Assembly: GCA_013694645.1 (NCBI GenBank)
Contig: JACDBZ010000119.1
Span: forward strand, 1-15,469
Source of the DNA: Chloroflexota bacterium
GTDB lineage: Bacteria > Chloroflexota > Limnocylindria > QHBO01
Direction of reading: 5' to 3'
DNA length: 15,469 nucleotides
Shown here: positions 1 to 6,591 of the stretch, piece by piece
Layout of the letters: the number at the start of each line of letters is the position of its first letter
How positions within the stretch are numbered: position 1 is the stretch's first letter
Program-made: the position numbers and the translations under genes
Notes under the pieces: generated by a model
Seen by the model: only the letters and a program-made list of their open reading frames with translations
Told to the model about the DNA's origin: nothing
The model's database searches: none

Positions 1-1
1 C

Positions 2-529
2 GCGCTGGTGCTGGCCTTCATCGGCTCAAACGCGCTGCCGCTCAACGTGGGTGGGCTGCTGCTCATCCTGATCGGCATCGGGCTGTTCGCGCTGGAGCTG
101 GTGGTCGCCAGCTACGGCCTGCTCACGGTCGGCGGGATCATCGCGTTCGTGCTGGGAGCCTTCGCGCTGTGGACCGGCGTGGAGCCCGGCGTGGATGCCA
201 TCGACGTCAGCGTCAGCCCGTGGCTGATCGCGATCGTGGTCGCGGTCGGGGTCGTCTACATCTGGGTGCTGGTGCGTGCGATGCTCGGAATGCGTCGCAC
301 CGGCGGGGTGGCGAACAGGCCGATTGCGGCACTCGTCGGCTCCGCGGGCACCGCGCAGACCCTCATCGGCCCGACGGGGATCGCCTATGCTGGCGGCGAG
401 AGCTGGTCAGCTCGAAGCCGAGATGCCGAGATCGGACCGGGGACTCCGCTGCGCGTCATCGGAGTCGAGGGACTCGAATTGATCGTCGAGCCGGCGCCCG
501 CCGGCGGCGGGGGAGCAACGGAGGGGTAG
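2..529 (+). CDS. NfeD family membrane protein, long form, 5' truncated by window edge
   Basis: This is the C-terminal part of a long-form NfeD (NfeD1b-like) protein. In complete members an N-terminal ClpP-like serine protease domain lies outside the membrane, followed by several membrane helices and a soluble OB-fold. The reading frame is open to the left edge, and the first in-frame GTG at 8 is only an internal valine codon, so the true start lies upstream. Visible here are two hydrophobic, glycine-rich helices (roughly residues 15-60 of the fragment), a third helix rich in Val and Ile (about 73-95), and a C-terminal beta-rich OB-fold with the typical G-A-T, P-G, GESW and G-L-V signatures. 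Its stop lies nine bases before the slipin start, and NfeD plus stomatin is a well-known operon pair thought to act in membrane quality control or microdomains. The family is clear. Whether the protease domain is present cannot be seen. Confidence 0.9.
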   Translation, partial: ALVLAFIGSNALPLNVGGLLLILIGIGLFALELVVASYGLLTVGGIIAFVLGAFALWTGVEPGVDAIDVSVSPWLIAIVVAVGVVYIWVLVRAMLGMRRTGGVANRPIAALVGSAGTAQTLIGPTGIAYAGGESWSARSRDAEIGPGTPLRVIGVEGLELIVEPAPAGGGGATEG

Positions 530-538
530 CGACACACC

Positions 539-1456
539 ATGTTTGAAGACTTCGGCGGTCTCATCTTTCTCATCATCGGCCTGGCCATCGGGCTGTGGCT
601 GTTGTTCAGCATCGTCCACATCGTGCGCGAGTACGAACGCCTGGTCGTCTTCTTCTTCGGACGCCTCCAGGGCTCGCGCGGCCCGGGCATCGTGCTCCTG
701 ATCCCGTTCGTGCAGCAGGCGGTCAAGGTCGACCTGCGCGAGCGCTTCCTGGAGGTGCCGCAGCAGACCTGCATCACCAAGGACAACGCGCCCATCAGCA
801 TCGACTTCCTCGTCTATTCGAAGGTCTTCCAGCCCGATGTCACGGTCACCGCGGTGGTCGACTTCACCGGTGCATCCCAGGCGCTGGCCGCAACCACCCT
901 GCGCGCCGTGATCGGTGACATCCCGCTCGATGACGTGCTCGCCAAACGCGAGGAGATCAACCATATCCTGCGTGCCAAGCTGGACGAGGTGACCGAGCGC
1001 TGGGGAGTCAAGATCACCAGCGTCGAAATCCGCGAGATCGTGCCGCCGCGTGACATCCAGGACGCGATGAACCGCCAGATGAGCGCCGAGCGCAACCGGC
1101 GCGCCAATATCACCGAGTCCGAGGGAACGCGCCAGGCCACGATCAACGTGGCGGAGGGCGACAAGCAGTCGAGCATCCTTCGTGCCGAGGGCGAGCGGCA
1201 GTCGCAGATCCTGCGCGCCGAGGGTTATGCGAATGCGCTGCAGACGATCTTCGGCGCCGCGAGCGGCATCGACGAGAAGACCATGGCGCTTCAGTACCTC
1301 GAGGCGCTGAAGTCGCTGGCGGCCGGTGAGAGCACGAAGTGGATCGTGCCGATGGAGCTCTCCGAGCTGACCCGACCGATCACCGCGGCGATGCGTGAGA
1401 TGCGACCCGCAGCCAGCACGGTCGTGGATCAGCCGAGGACGCCGCAGGTCGAATGA
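539..1456 (+). CDS. Slipin/stomatin-type SPFH domain protein
   Basis: This 305-residue membrane scaffold belongs to the SPFH (band 7) superfamily, prokaryotic stomatin (slipin) branch. Such proteins oligomerise in membrane microdomains and partner with NfeD. A single N-terminal membrane helix spans residues 8-28. It is followed by the motif REYERLVVFFFGRL (30-43), the SPFH domain to about 185, and a charged coiled coil (about 175-230) with an internal repeat of ILRAEG. The C-terminal region holds the conserved TKWIVPMELS stretch (266-275). Length is normal for the family. The ATG at 539 has a GGAGGGG ribosome binding site at 520-526, inside the end of the nfeD reading frame. The hydrolase downstream overlaps it by four bases. 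Identification at family level is secure; a specific substrate cannot be inferred. Confidence 0.95.
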   Translation: MFEDFGGLIFLIIGLAIGLWLLFSIVHIVREYERLVVFFFGRLQGSRGPGIVLLIPFVQQAVKVDLRERFLEVPQQTCITKDNAPISIDFLVYSKVFQPDVTVTAVVDFTGASQALAATTLRAVIGDIPLDDVLAKREEINHILRAKLDEVTERWGVKITSVEIREIVPPRDIQDAMNRQMSAERNRRANITESEGTRQATINVAEGDKQSSILRAEGERQSQILRAEGYANALQTIFGAASGIDEKTMALQYLEALKSLAAGESTKWIVPMELSELTRPITAAMREMRPAASTVVDQPRTPQVE

Positions 1457-2349
1457 TTCGCGACGTCCTGCGCGCGGCCGGCCGCTCGGCCGGCCTGGCC
1501 GCCGGTGTCTACCTCGCGTTTGTCGGCGTGCGGGGTTCGCGCCTGCTCGTGCGGCCCGAGGTCCGACCCTTCAGGCCCGATCCCGCCGGAGGACCGGCGA
1601 CCCCCGCGGACATCGGCCTCGAGTTCGAAGCGGTTCGCTTCACGACCGATGACGGCGTCACCCTTTCCGGCTGGCTGATCCCCGCCGCGCGCGAGACGCG
1701 GACCGCCGTGATATTGATGCATGGATTCTCGGGCCATCGGCTGCCGGAGCTCGCCGCCTTCGTGCCGTGGTTGCAGCAGCGGCATCATGTTCTCCAGTTC
1801 GACTTTCGGGGTCACGGTGAGAGCGAGGGCGACATGGTCACCCTCGGCGCCCACGAGCGCCGCGACGTGGCTGCCGCCGTGCGCTTCGTCGAGAGTCGCG
1901 GGCTGGGCCCGACCGCATTGTTCGGGGTCAGCATGGGGGCGGCCATCGCGCTGCTCGCGGCCCCTGACCTTCCGGTCGCGGCCGTTATCGCCGATGCGCC
2001 CTTCGCCGAGCTGCACCATCCGGTCGCGAGTCGCATGCGCCAGGCCGGCTATCCACTGTCGAGCATCGGCGCGCGCCTGGTGGTCGGTGGCGCCATGCTG
2101 CGGGCGCGTTCGCGCCTCACCGATCCGATTCGCGCGGTGGCGCGGATCGCGCCGCGGGCTCTGTTGGTGATTGCGCCGCGCGAGGATCGGCTGATCAGCT
2201 GGACGCAGAGCCGTCGCCTGTTCGAGGCGGCGGGGGAGCCGAAGGAGCTCGTGGTGGTCGAGGGCGCCGGTCATGCCGAGGCATACGCCGTCGACCCGGT
2301 CGCATATCGTGACCGCGTGCTCGCCTTCCTGGAGCGCCACCTGGACTAG
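1453..2349 (+). CDS. Membrane-anchored alpha/beta hydrolase (serine hydrolase, S33-like)
   Basis: This 298-residue alpha/beta-hydrolase-fold enzyme probably hydrolyses an ester, amide or peptide. The oxyanion-hole motif HGFSGH is at 90-95, followed by FDFRGHGES (116-124). The nucleophile elbow GVSMG places Ser160 as nucleophile. The likely acid is Asp245 in PREDRLI and the likely base is His274 in GAGHAEAY, so the triad is complete. A short hydrophobic stretch at about 12-26 may anchor it to the membrane with the catalytic domain outside. It overlaps slipin by four bases (ATGA), so the two are translationally coupled and may act together at the membrane. The closest general type is the YqkD or S33 serine-aminopeptidase-like group. 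The exact substrate is unknown. Confidence 0.88.
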   Translation: MIRDVLRAAGRSAGLAAGVYLAFVGVRGSRLLVRPEVRPFRPDPAGGPATPADIGLEFEAVRFTTDDGVTLSGWLIPAARETRTAVILMHGFSGHRLPELAAFVPWLQQRHHVLQFDFRGHGESEGDMVTLGAHERRDVAAAVRFVESRGLGPTALFGVSMGAAIALLAAPDLPVAAVIADAPFAELHHPVASRMRQAGYPLSSIGARLVVGGAMLRARSRLTDPIRAVARIAPRALLVIAPREDRLISWTQSRRLFEAAGEPKELVVVEGAGHAEAYAVDPVAYRDRVLAFLERHLD

Positions 2350-2429
2350 GTGGATGAGGTGCCCCGGGGGGGGTACCGATGGGGTTGTGGCCCTACGCAT
2401 CGGTTCATGGAATGGAGCGGTTCGACCTC

Positions 2430-2435
2430 TATAAT
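2430..2435 (+). promoter_or_regulatory. -10 promoter element (TATAAT)
   Basis: A perfect TATAAT hexamer lies 32 bases upstream of the TTG start of the receiver-ATPase gene, in an otherwise GC-rich spacer. No good -35 hexamer sits at 16-18 bp. TGGAAT at 2408-2413 (16-bp spacer) is the best weak candidate. CGGTTC occurs at 2401-2406 and again at 2418-2423, which may be an activator site, though this is weak. Confidence 0.6.
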
Positions 2436-2455
2436 CGCGCCGTCCCATCATCGTC

Positions 2456-2460
2456 AGGGG
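2456..2460 (+). promoter_or_regulatory. Ribosome binding site supporting a TTG start
   Basis: AGGGG lies seven bases before TTG at 2468. It decides the start codon, because the protein from that codon begins directly with the receiver-domain strand ATKVLVIDDD. Confidence 0.65.
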
Positions 2461-2467
2461 TCTTAGA

Positions 2468-3652
2468 TTGGCTGCCACCAAGGTCCTGGTCATCGACGAC
2501 GATCTGAATATCCAGCGCGTCCTGGTCTTCACCCTCAAGCAGGAGGGGTTCGAGGTGCACGTCGCCTCCGACGGGCAGGCGGGCGTGGAGATGGCGGCGT
2601 CCATCGCTCCGGACCTGGTCCTGATGGACGTGGCCATGCCGCGGCTGGATGGATACGCGGCGACCCAGCAGATCCGTGCAGCCGAGAAGGCAGGCCGGCG
2701 CGTTCCGATCATCATGCTCACCGCCGAGGCCGACGTGGAGCAGCGCGTGAAGGGGCTTCGCGCAGGCGCCGATGACGACATCGTCAAGCCGTTCCACCCG
2801 CTCGAGCTGATCGCCCGCATCAAGGCCCTCCTGGCGCGCTCGGGAGGCGGGCAGGAGCGAAAGCCGAACGCCGAGAAGGCGACGCTCGGACGACTCGCGT
2901 GCTTCTATGGCGCGAAGGGTGGCGTGGGGACGACCACGATCGCCATCAACACCGCCATCGCCCTGGCCGGGCGTTTGAAGCGGAAGACTGCCCTCGTCGA
3001 CGCCAACCTCCAGTTCGGCGACATGCGCGTCTTCCTGGACCTCGGCCTCGACTCGTCTTCGATCGTCAACGCCATCAGCGAGCCCGACCTGGACGCCGAC
3101 CTGCTCAAGAAGCTGATGGTGTCGCACCACGCCGGCATGCAGCTGCTGCTGGCTCCGCCGAACCCTGAATCGGCCGACCTGGTGGTCGAGCGCCAGCGGG
3201 CCGATCCGCGCGCGCTGTCCAACATCCTGGCGCTGATGCGCAAGGCCTACGACTACACGGTGGTCGACATGGCCAAGTCGATCGATGACTTCAATCTGCA
3301 GCTGTTCGACGAGGCCGATGTCATCTTCGTGGTGATGACCGCTGACCTCTCCTGCCTGAAGAACGTCCGCCTCGTGATCGAGACGATGGAGTCGCTCGGC
3401 TACGAGCGCGGGAAGATCCAGCTGGTGCTCAACCGATCGAACGCATTCACCGGCATCAATGTCGACAACGCCGAGTCGGCCCTCGGCCGCAGGATCGGTT
3501 ACCAGGTGATCAACGAGTACCGCGGCGCGATCAGCGCCCTCAACTCGGGTGAGCCGTTCATGTCGTCGCGACCCGATGGCCCGCTGGGCCAGAGCGTCTC
3601 GAAGTTCGCCACCGAGCTCGACGCGAAGTTCGCCACCGAGCTCGGCTCCTGA
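2468..3652 (+). CDS. Response-regulator receiver fused to CpaE/TadZ-like ParA-family ATPase
   Basis: This 394-residue two-domain protein has an N-terminal CheY-like receiver (1-125) with acidic residues Asp10-Asp12, phospho-acceptor Asp54, Thr85 and Lys107. A linker (126-140) leads to a ParA/MinD-superfamily ATPase. Its deviant Walker A is GAKGGVGTTT (148-157): signature Lys150 is present, but Thr155 replaces the usual P-loop lysine, as is common in CpaE/TadZ proteins. The A' motif LVDANLQFGD (176-185) is characteristic of CpaE, and VVDMAK (265-270) is the Walker B. CpaE/TadZ localises the Flp/Tad pilus machinery to a cell site. No other tad/cpa gene is visible nearby, so a role in a pilus is inferred from the family only. 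Translation starts at TTG. The C-terminus carries an eight-residue tandem duplication (KFATELDA/KFATELGS). Confidence 0.85.
   Translation: MAATKVLVIDDDLNIQRVLVFTLKQEGFEVHVASDGQAGVEMAASIAPDLVLMDVAMPRLDGYAATQQIRAAEKAGRRVPIIMLTAEADVEQRVKGLRAGADDDIVKPFHPLELIARIKALLARSGGGQERKPNAEKATLGRLACFYGAKGGVGTTTIAINTAIALAGRLKRKTALVDANLQFGDMRVFLDLGLDSSSIVNAISEPDLDADLLKKLMVSHHAGMQLLLAPPNPESADLVVERQRADPRALSNILALMRKAYDYTVVDMAKSIDDFNLQLFDEADVIFVVMTADLSCLKNVRLVIETMESLGYERGKIQLVLNRSNAFTGINVDNAESALGRRIGYQVINEYRGAISALNSGEPFMSSRPDGPLGQSVSKFATELDAKFATELGS
3600..3644 (+). repeat. Tandem 24-bp duplication at the 3' end of the CpaE-like gene
   Basis: A 21-base identical segment containing GAAGTTCGCCACCGAGCTCG occurs at 3600-3620 and 3624-3644. 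It gives two successive KFATEL units at the protein end. The period is 24 bp, so the frame is kept. Identity at every base suggests a recent slippage duplication. Confidence 0.9.
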
Positions 3653-3676
3653 TGCCCGATCCCGACATCCGTCCGG

Positions 3677-3718
3677 TAAGCGGCTCCTAAGCGCCCGGTA
3701 ATCGGCGCTCCCTAGGCT
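3677..3718 (+). promoter_or_regulatory. Candidate comM promoter with three 11-bp-phased activator repeats
   Basis: TAAGCG (3677-3682), TAAGCG (3688-3693) and TAATCG (3699-3704) start exactly 11 bp apart. They are preceded by G, C and G and followed by GC-rich spacers. An 11-bp period of direct repeats is the hallmark of OmpR/PhoB-family winged-helix response regulators bound head to tail. Eight bases after the last repeat lies TAGGCT (3713-3718), a -10-like hexamer (TAnnnT). The repeats therefore sit where a -35 box would be, as in Pho boxes. The expected start of transcription is near 3725. An alternative reading is that AGCGCC/GGCGCT (3690-3695/3704-3709) forms a terminator-like hairpin for the upstream gene, but no T-run follows. 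Confidence 0.5.
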
Positions 3719-3721
3719 TGG

Positions 3722-3813
3722 CGGTGCCGGTCGCCGCTGGTTAGTAGGGAGGCGAGCAGGCGGGCGACCGGCACTGCCCCCCGCAGCCATCCTCGCCTCC
3801 CCGAGGAGCCGCC
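3722..3813 (+). ncRNA. Structured 5' leader of comM (candidate cis-regulatory RNA)
   Basis: The leader contains a perfect 12-bp inverted repeat, GTGCCGGTCGCC at 3724-3735 and its complement at 3763-3774. One G-U and one C-G pair can extend it outward. The 27-base loop contains GGGAGGCGAG (3747-3756), which is exactly complementary to CTCGCCTCCC (3792-3801) downstream. This would allow an H-type pseudoknot with loops of 11, 6 and 17 bases. The same downstream strand can instead take part in the hairpin CCTCG/CGAGG (3791-3795/3802-3806), whose right arm overlaps the comM ribosome binding site GAGGAG (3803-3808). The layout suggests an ON/OFF switch on translation. It matches no riboswitch class I recognise, and no ligand can be inferred. 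Confidence 0.45.
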
Positions 3814-5319
3814 ATGCTTGCCACCGCGCTGAGCGCATCGATCGTTGGCGTGGACGGCGTGCCGGTACGCGTCGAGGTTGACGTCGCTTTCGGCCTCCCG
3901 GGCCTCACGATCGTCGGGTTGGCGGGGAGCGCCGTGCTGGAGGCGCGCGAGCGCGTGCGTGCGGCCCTGCGCAATTCCGGATTCGAGGTTCCATCGCGAC
4001 GCATCACCATCAATCTTGCGCCGGCTGACCTGCCCAAGGAGGGGACGGGGCATGACCTGGCAATGGCGGCCGGCGTTCTCGTCGCGTCCGATCAGCTGGA
4101 TGCCTCCCGGCTCGCACGAACCGCCCTGATCGGGGAGCTGGCTCTCGATGGATCGCTGCGGCCCGTGCCGGGCGTCATGGCACTCGTTTCGGCGGCCCAG
4201 GCGGCAGGTGCGTGTGACGCCATCGTGCCTGTCGAAAACGCCGCGGAAGGCGCCGTGGTGCAGGGCATCCGCGTGCGAGGCGCGCGGGCGCTCCGGCAGG
4301 TGACACGCCACCTGGCCGGCCTGGAGCAGCTGATCGTGGAGGGAACGCCGAGACGCGATGCCGAGGCACCTCCGGACGACGCACCGGACCTCGCGTCGGT
4401 CGTCGGCCATGCGGTCGGGAGGCGAACCTTGGAGATCGCTGTAGCAGGACGGCACAACCTGGCCTTTACCGGCCCGCCCGGGGTGGGCAAGACGTTGCTT
4501 GCCAGGAGTGCCGCCGCCCTGTTGCCGCTGCTCGACGAACGGGAGGCGGCGGAGGTCAGCCGCATCCACTCGGTTGCCGGCCTCTCGCAGCCACGGGCGT
4601 CGGTCAGCCTGCGACGCCCGTTTCGAGCTCCACATCACACGATCTCGATGCAGGCGCTCGTCGGGGGCGGCCCGCGGATCCGTCCGGGTGAGGCGAGCCT
4701 TGCGCATCGCGGGGCGCTCTTTCTCGATGAGACGCTTCAATTCAGGGCCGATGCGCTCGACGCCCTTCGCGGGCCTATCGACTCGGGCGCGGTTACGATC
4801 GCTCGCGTCAACGGAGTGCTCGCGCTGCCTGCGCGCTTCATGCTCCTGGCGGCCTTCAATCCGTGTCCATGCGGCTGGTTCGCGGTGGATGGGCACGAGT
4901 GCACCTGCGAGGACGGCATGCGTCGCCGATACCAGGCCCGTCTCTCCGGACCGATGCGCGACCGGCTCGACATGATCGTCTTCCTTGCGCCGATCAGTTC
5001 GTTCAGGCGCACAGGGCCACCAGAAGACTCGAGTGCCGTGTTCGCCCGCGTGGTGATCGCCGCGGAAAGGCAGGCCGAGCGCCAGGGATCGGCGAACGCC
5101 GACATCCCGCCAGGGCTGCTCGATGATCGAACGGGCTTCTCGGCGGCCGTTCGGGCCCAGCTGGATACCCGTGCCAGGCAGTTGGGCCTGTCGATGCGCC
5201 GCCTGCACCGAGCGGCGCGCGTTTCACGCACCATCGCCGATCTGGCGGGTTCGACCCTCGTGCAAGCCGAGCACCTGGACGAGGCGCTCCTTCATCGGCC
5301 GAAGGAGATGCGAGCATGA
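3814..5319 (+). CDS. comM: ComM/YifB family Mg-chelatase-like AAA+ ATPase
   Basis: This 501-residue AAA+ ATPase belongs to the ComM (YifB) family. ComM is a hexameric branch-migration helicase that extends heteroduplex during integration of transforming DNA. The N-terminal Lon-protease-like fold (ChlI domain, about 20-145) includes GLPGLTIVGL and TINLAPADLPKEG. The AAA+ domain has Walker A GPPGVGKT (220-227), Walker B LFLDE (303-307), the FRAPHHTISMQALVGGG segment (270-286) and SGPMRDRLD (378-386). A four-cysteine knuckle has Cys351/Cys353 and Cys363/Cys365. A C-terminal helical Mg_chelatase_C domain follows (about 410-495). The usual ELPEF after Walker B reads ETLQF here, a departure near the catalytic site. 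ATG at 3814 has GAGGAG five bases upstream. It overlaps dprA by four bases, which supports a role in DNA uptake. Confidence 0.95.
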   Translation: MLATALSASIVGVDGVPVRVEVDVAFGLPGLTIVGLAGSAVLEARERVRAALRNSGFEVPSRRITINLAPADLPKEGTGHDLAMAAGVLVASDQLDASRLARTALIGELALDGSLRPVPGVMALVSAAQAAGACDAIVPVENAAEGAVVQGIRVRGARALRQVTRHLAGLEQLIVEGTPRRDAEAPPDDAPDLASVVGHAVGRRTLEIAVAGRHNLAFTGPPGVGKTLLARSAAALLPLLDEREAAEVSRIHSVAGLSQPRASVSLRRPFRAPHHTISMQALVGGGPRIRPGEASLAHRGALFLDETLQFRADALDALRGPIDSGAVTIARVNGVLALPARFMLLAAFNPCPCGWFAVDGHECTCEDGMRRRYQARLSGPMRDRLDMIVFLAPISSFRRTGPPEDSSAVFARVVIAAERQAERQGSANADIPPGLLDDRTGFSAAVRAQLDTRARQLGLSMRRLHRAARVSRTIADLAGSTLVQAEHLDEALLHRPKEMRA

Positions 5320-6497
5320 TCGGCGTCGGGACCGATGGACCAACCGGCGCGGGCGCCGGGTCCGACGCGGGCATTCGTGCCACGGAACGAGACTGCTGGA
5401 TCGCCCTGTCGCTCGTTCCCGGCGTCGGACCGGCTGGCTTCGCCCGGCTCCTCGCCCGGTATGGGTCGGCCGCTGCCATGTGGCGGGCGGGACCCGCCGC
5501 GCTGCGGGACCTCGTGCCGTTCGGGGATCAGGGGGCACCGGGCGGTGAGCTGCACTGGCGTGCTGACCCGCGAGAGGTCGCCCGCTCGCTCCAGCAGGCA
5601 ACGGAGCGCGTCGGCGGGCGCGTCGTCACCGGTCTCGATGACGCCTATCCGCCTGCCCTCCGCACGCTGGATCCACGACCGCCGACCCTCTTCGTGATCG
5701 GCCCGCAGAGCGTATTCCTCGAGCGGGCGGTCGCCATCGTGGGCACGCGTCGCGCCTCCGGGTACGGGATGTCGGTGGCGACCGAGATCGGCGACGACCT
5801 GGCTCGTGCCGGAGTGGTGGTCGTTTCCGGACTCGCGCTGGGCATCGACGGAGCTGCACATCACGCGGCAGTGGCGGCCGGAACACCCAGCATCGCCGTC
5901 CTCCCGTCCCCGATCGACCGCATCTACCCGCCACGACACCGTCAGCTTGCTCGCGACCTGCTGCGCGGCGGCGGCGCCATCGTGAGTGAGATCGCAATCG
6001 GTGCATCAATCGGGCGCCCGGACTTTGCGCGTCGCAACAGGATCATCGCGGGCCTTGCCGAGGCGGTGGTGGTGGTCGAGGCGCCCGACCGGTCTGGCGC
6101 CCTGCTCACTGCTGCGGCCGCGAACGCCATCGGGCGCGAGCTATACGCCGTTCCCGGCCCGATCGACGCGATGGCTTCGCGTGGATGCAACCGGCTCATC
6201 GCGGACCACCAGGCGACGCTCGTGACCTCGAGCGCCTCGCTGCTTCGTCAGATCGGCCTCGCGCGCGGCGAGCGACCGCCGACCGTCAACGCCCTGTCCG
6301 AGGTTGAAGGACAGGTCCTCCGACACCTGCTCGAGCGCAGTGGCTCCATCGAGGAGCTGGTCGATCGAACGCGTCAGCAGCCCGCGTCTGTGGCGAGTGC
6401 GCTGGCCATGCTCGAGGCGCGAGGTCTCGTGAATCCATTCGGCGGGGCCACCTTCCATCCGACCGTCGCCGCCAAGCGGCTTGCGAAGGTCATGTGA
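5316..6497 (+). CDS. dprA: DNA-processing protein DprA
   Basis: This 393-residue DprA (Smf) homologue belongs to a family that binds incoming single-stranded DNA and loads RecA onto it during natural transformation. The N-terminal helix-hairpin-helix-like region holds LVPGVGPAGFARLLARYG (33-50). The Rossmann-like core includes IVGTRRASGYG (141-151), VVSGLALGIDGAAH (169-182), RNRIIAGL (240-247), RSGALLTA (259-266) and AVPG (278-281). A C-terminal winged-helix domain (about 325-385) contains VASALAMLEARGLV. The start ATG overlaps the comM stop (ATGA), so the two are co-translated. The stop codon lies inside the putative -35 element of the next gene. All core motifs are intact. The family is also found in species not known to be competent. 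Confidence 0.96.
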   Translation: MIGVGTDGPTGAGAGSDAGIRATERDCWIALSLVPGVGPAGFARLLARYGSAAAMWRAGPAALRDLVPFGDQGAPGGELHWRADPREVARSLQQATERVGGRVVTGLDDAYPPALRTLDPRPPTLFVIGPQSVFLERAVAIVGTRRASGYGMSVATEIGDDLARAGVVVVSGLALGIDGAAHHAAVAAGTPSIAVLPSPIDRIYPPRHRQLARDLLRGGGAIVSEIAIGASIGRPDFARRNRIIAGLAEAVVVVEAPDRSGALLTAAAANAIGRELYAVPGPIDAMASRGCNRLIADHQATLVTSSASLLRQIGLARGERPPTVNALSEVEGQVLRHLLERSGSIEELVDRTRQQPASVASALAMLEARGLVNPFGGATFHPTVAAKRLAKVM

Positions 6498-6522
6498 CAG
6501 ACCGGTACGCCTGGGCTATCCT
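6494..6522 (+). promoter_or_regulatory. Sigma70-type promoter of the Ig-CAP gene
   Basis: GTGACA at 6494-6499 matches the -35 consensus TTGACA in five of six positions. It is separated by exactly 17 bp from TATCCT (6517-6522), a four-of-six -10. The -35 overlaps the dprA stop codon. Transcription should begin near 6529, which leaves a leader of roughly 60-90 bases depending on the start codon. A small GCCCC/GGGGC hairpin (6551-6563) lies in that leader. Confidence 0.6.
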
Positions 6523-6591
6523 TGGTCCTCCACTCGCCGCCGCCACTCGTGCCCCCCAGGGGCGGCCCGAATCCCCCATGGAGTCTGTCTA

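Larger units (their letters stand above)
2350..2467 (+). other. Intergenic region with G-run and promoter
   Basis: This short spacer separates the nfeD-slipin-hydrolase operon from the response-regulator gene. A CCCC followed by eight G residues lies at 2362-2373. It could weakly pair with flanking bases (GGTG/TACC), but it has no T-run and is not a convincing intrinsic terminator. A -10 element lies further down. Confidence 0.5.

Noticed and set aside
2362..2373. CCCC followed by eight G residues as a terminator or G-quadruplex
   Set aside because: There is no T-run and only one long G-run with irregular neighbours, so the evidence is too weak to call.
1429..2823. 464-codon minus-strand open frame across the hydrolase and receiver gene
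   Set aside because: It spans an intergenic region with a + strand promoter and opposes two genes with intact catalytic motifs.
3652..3690. 12-codon ORF overlapping the CpaE-like stop (TGATG)
   Set aside because: It is too short and without a ribosome binding site, and it runs into the phased repeats, so it is best explained by chance.
3712..5208. 498-codon minus-strand open frame opposite comM
   Set aside because: It overlaps fully conserved ComM coding sequence and has no known motif.
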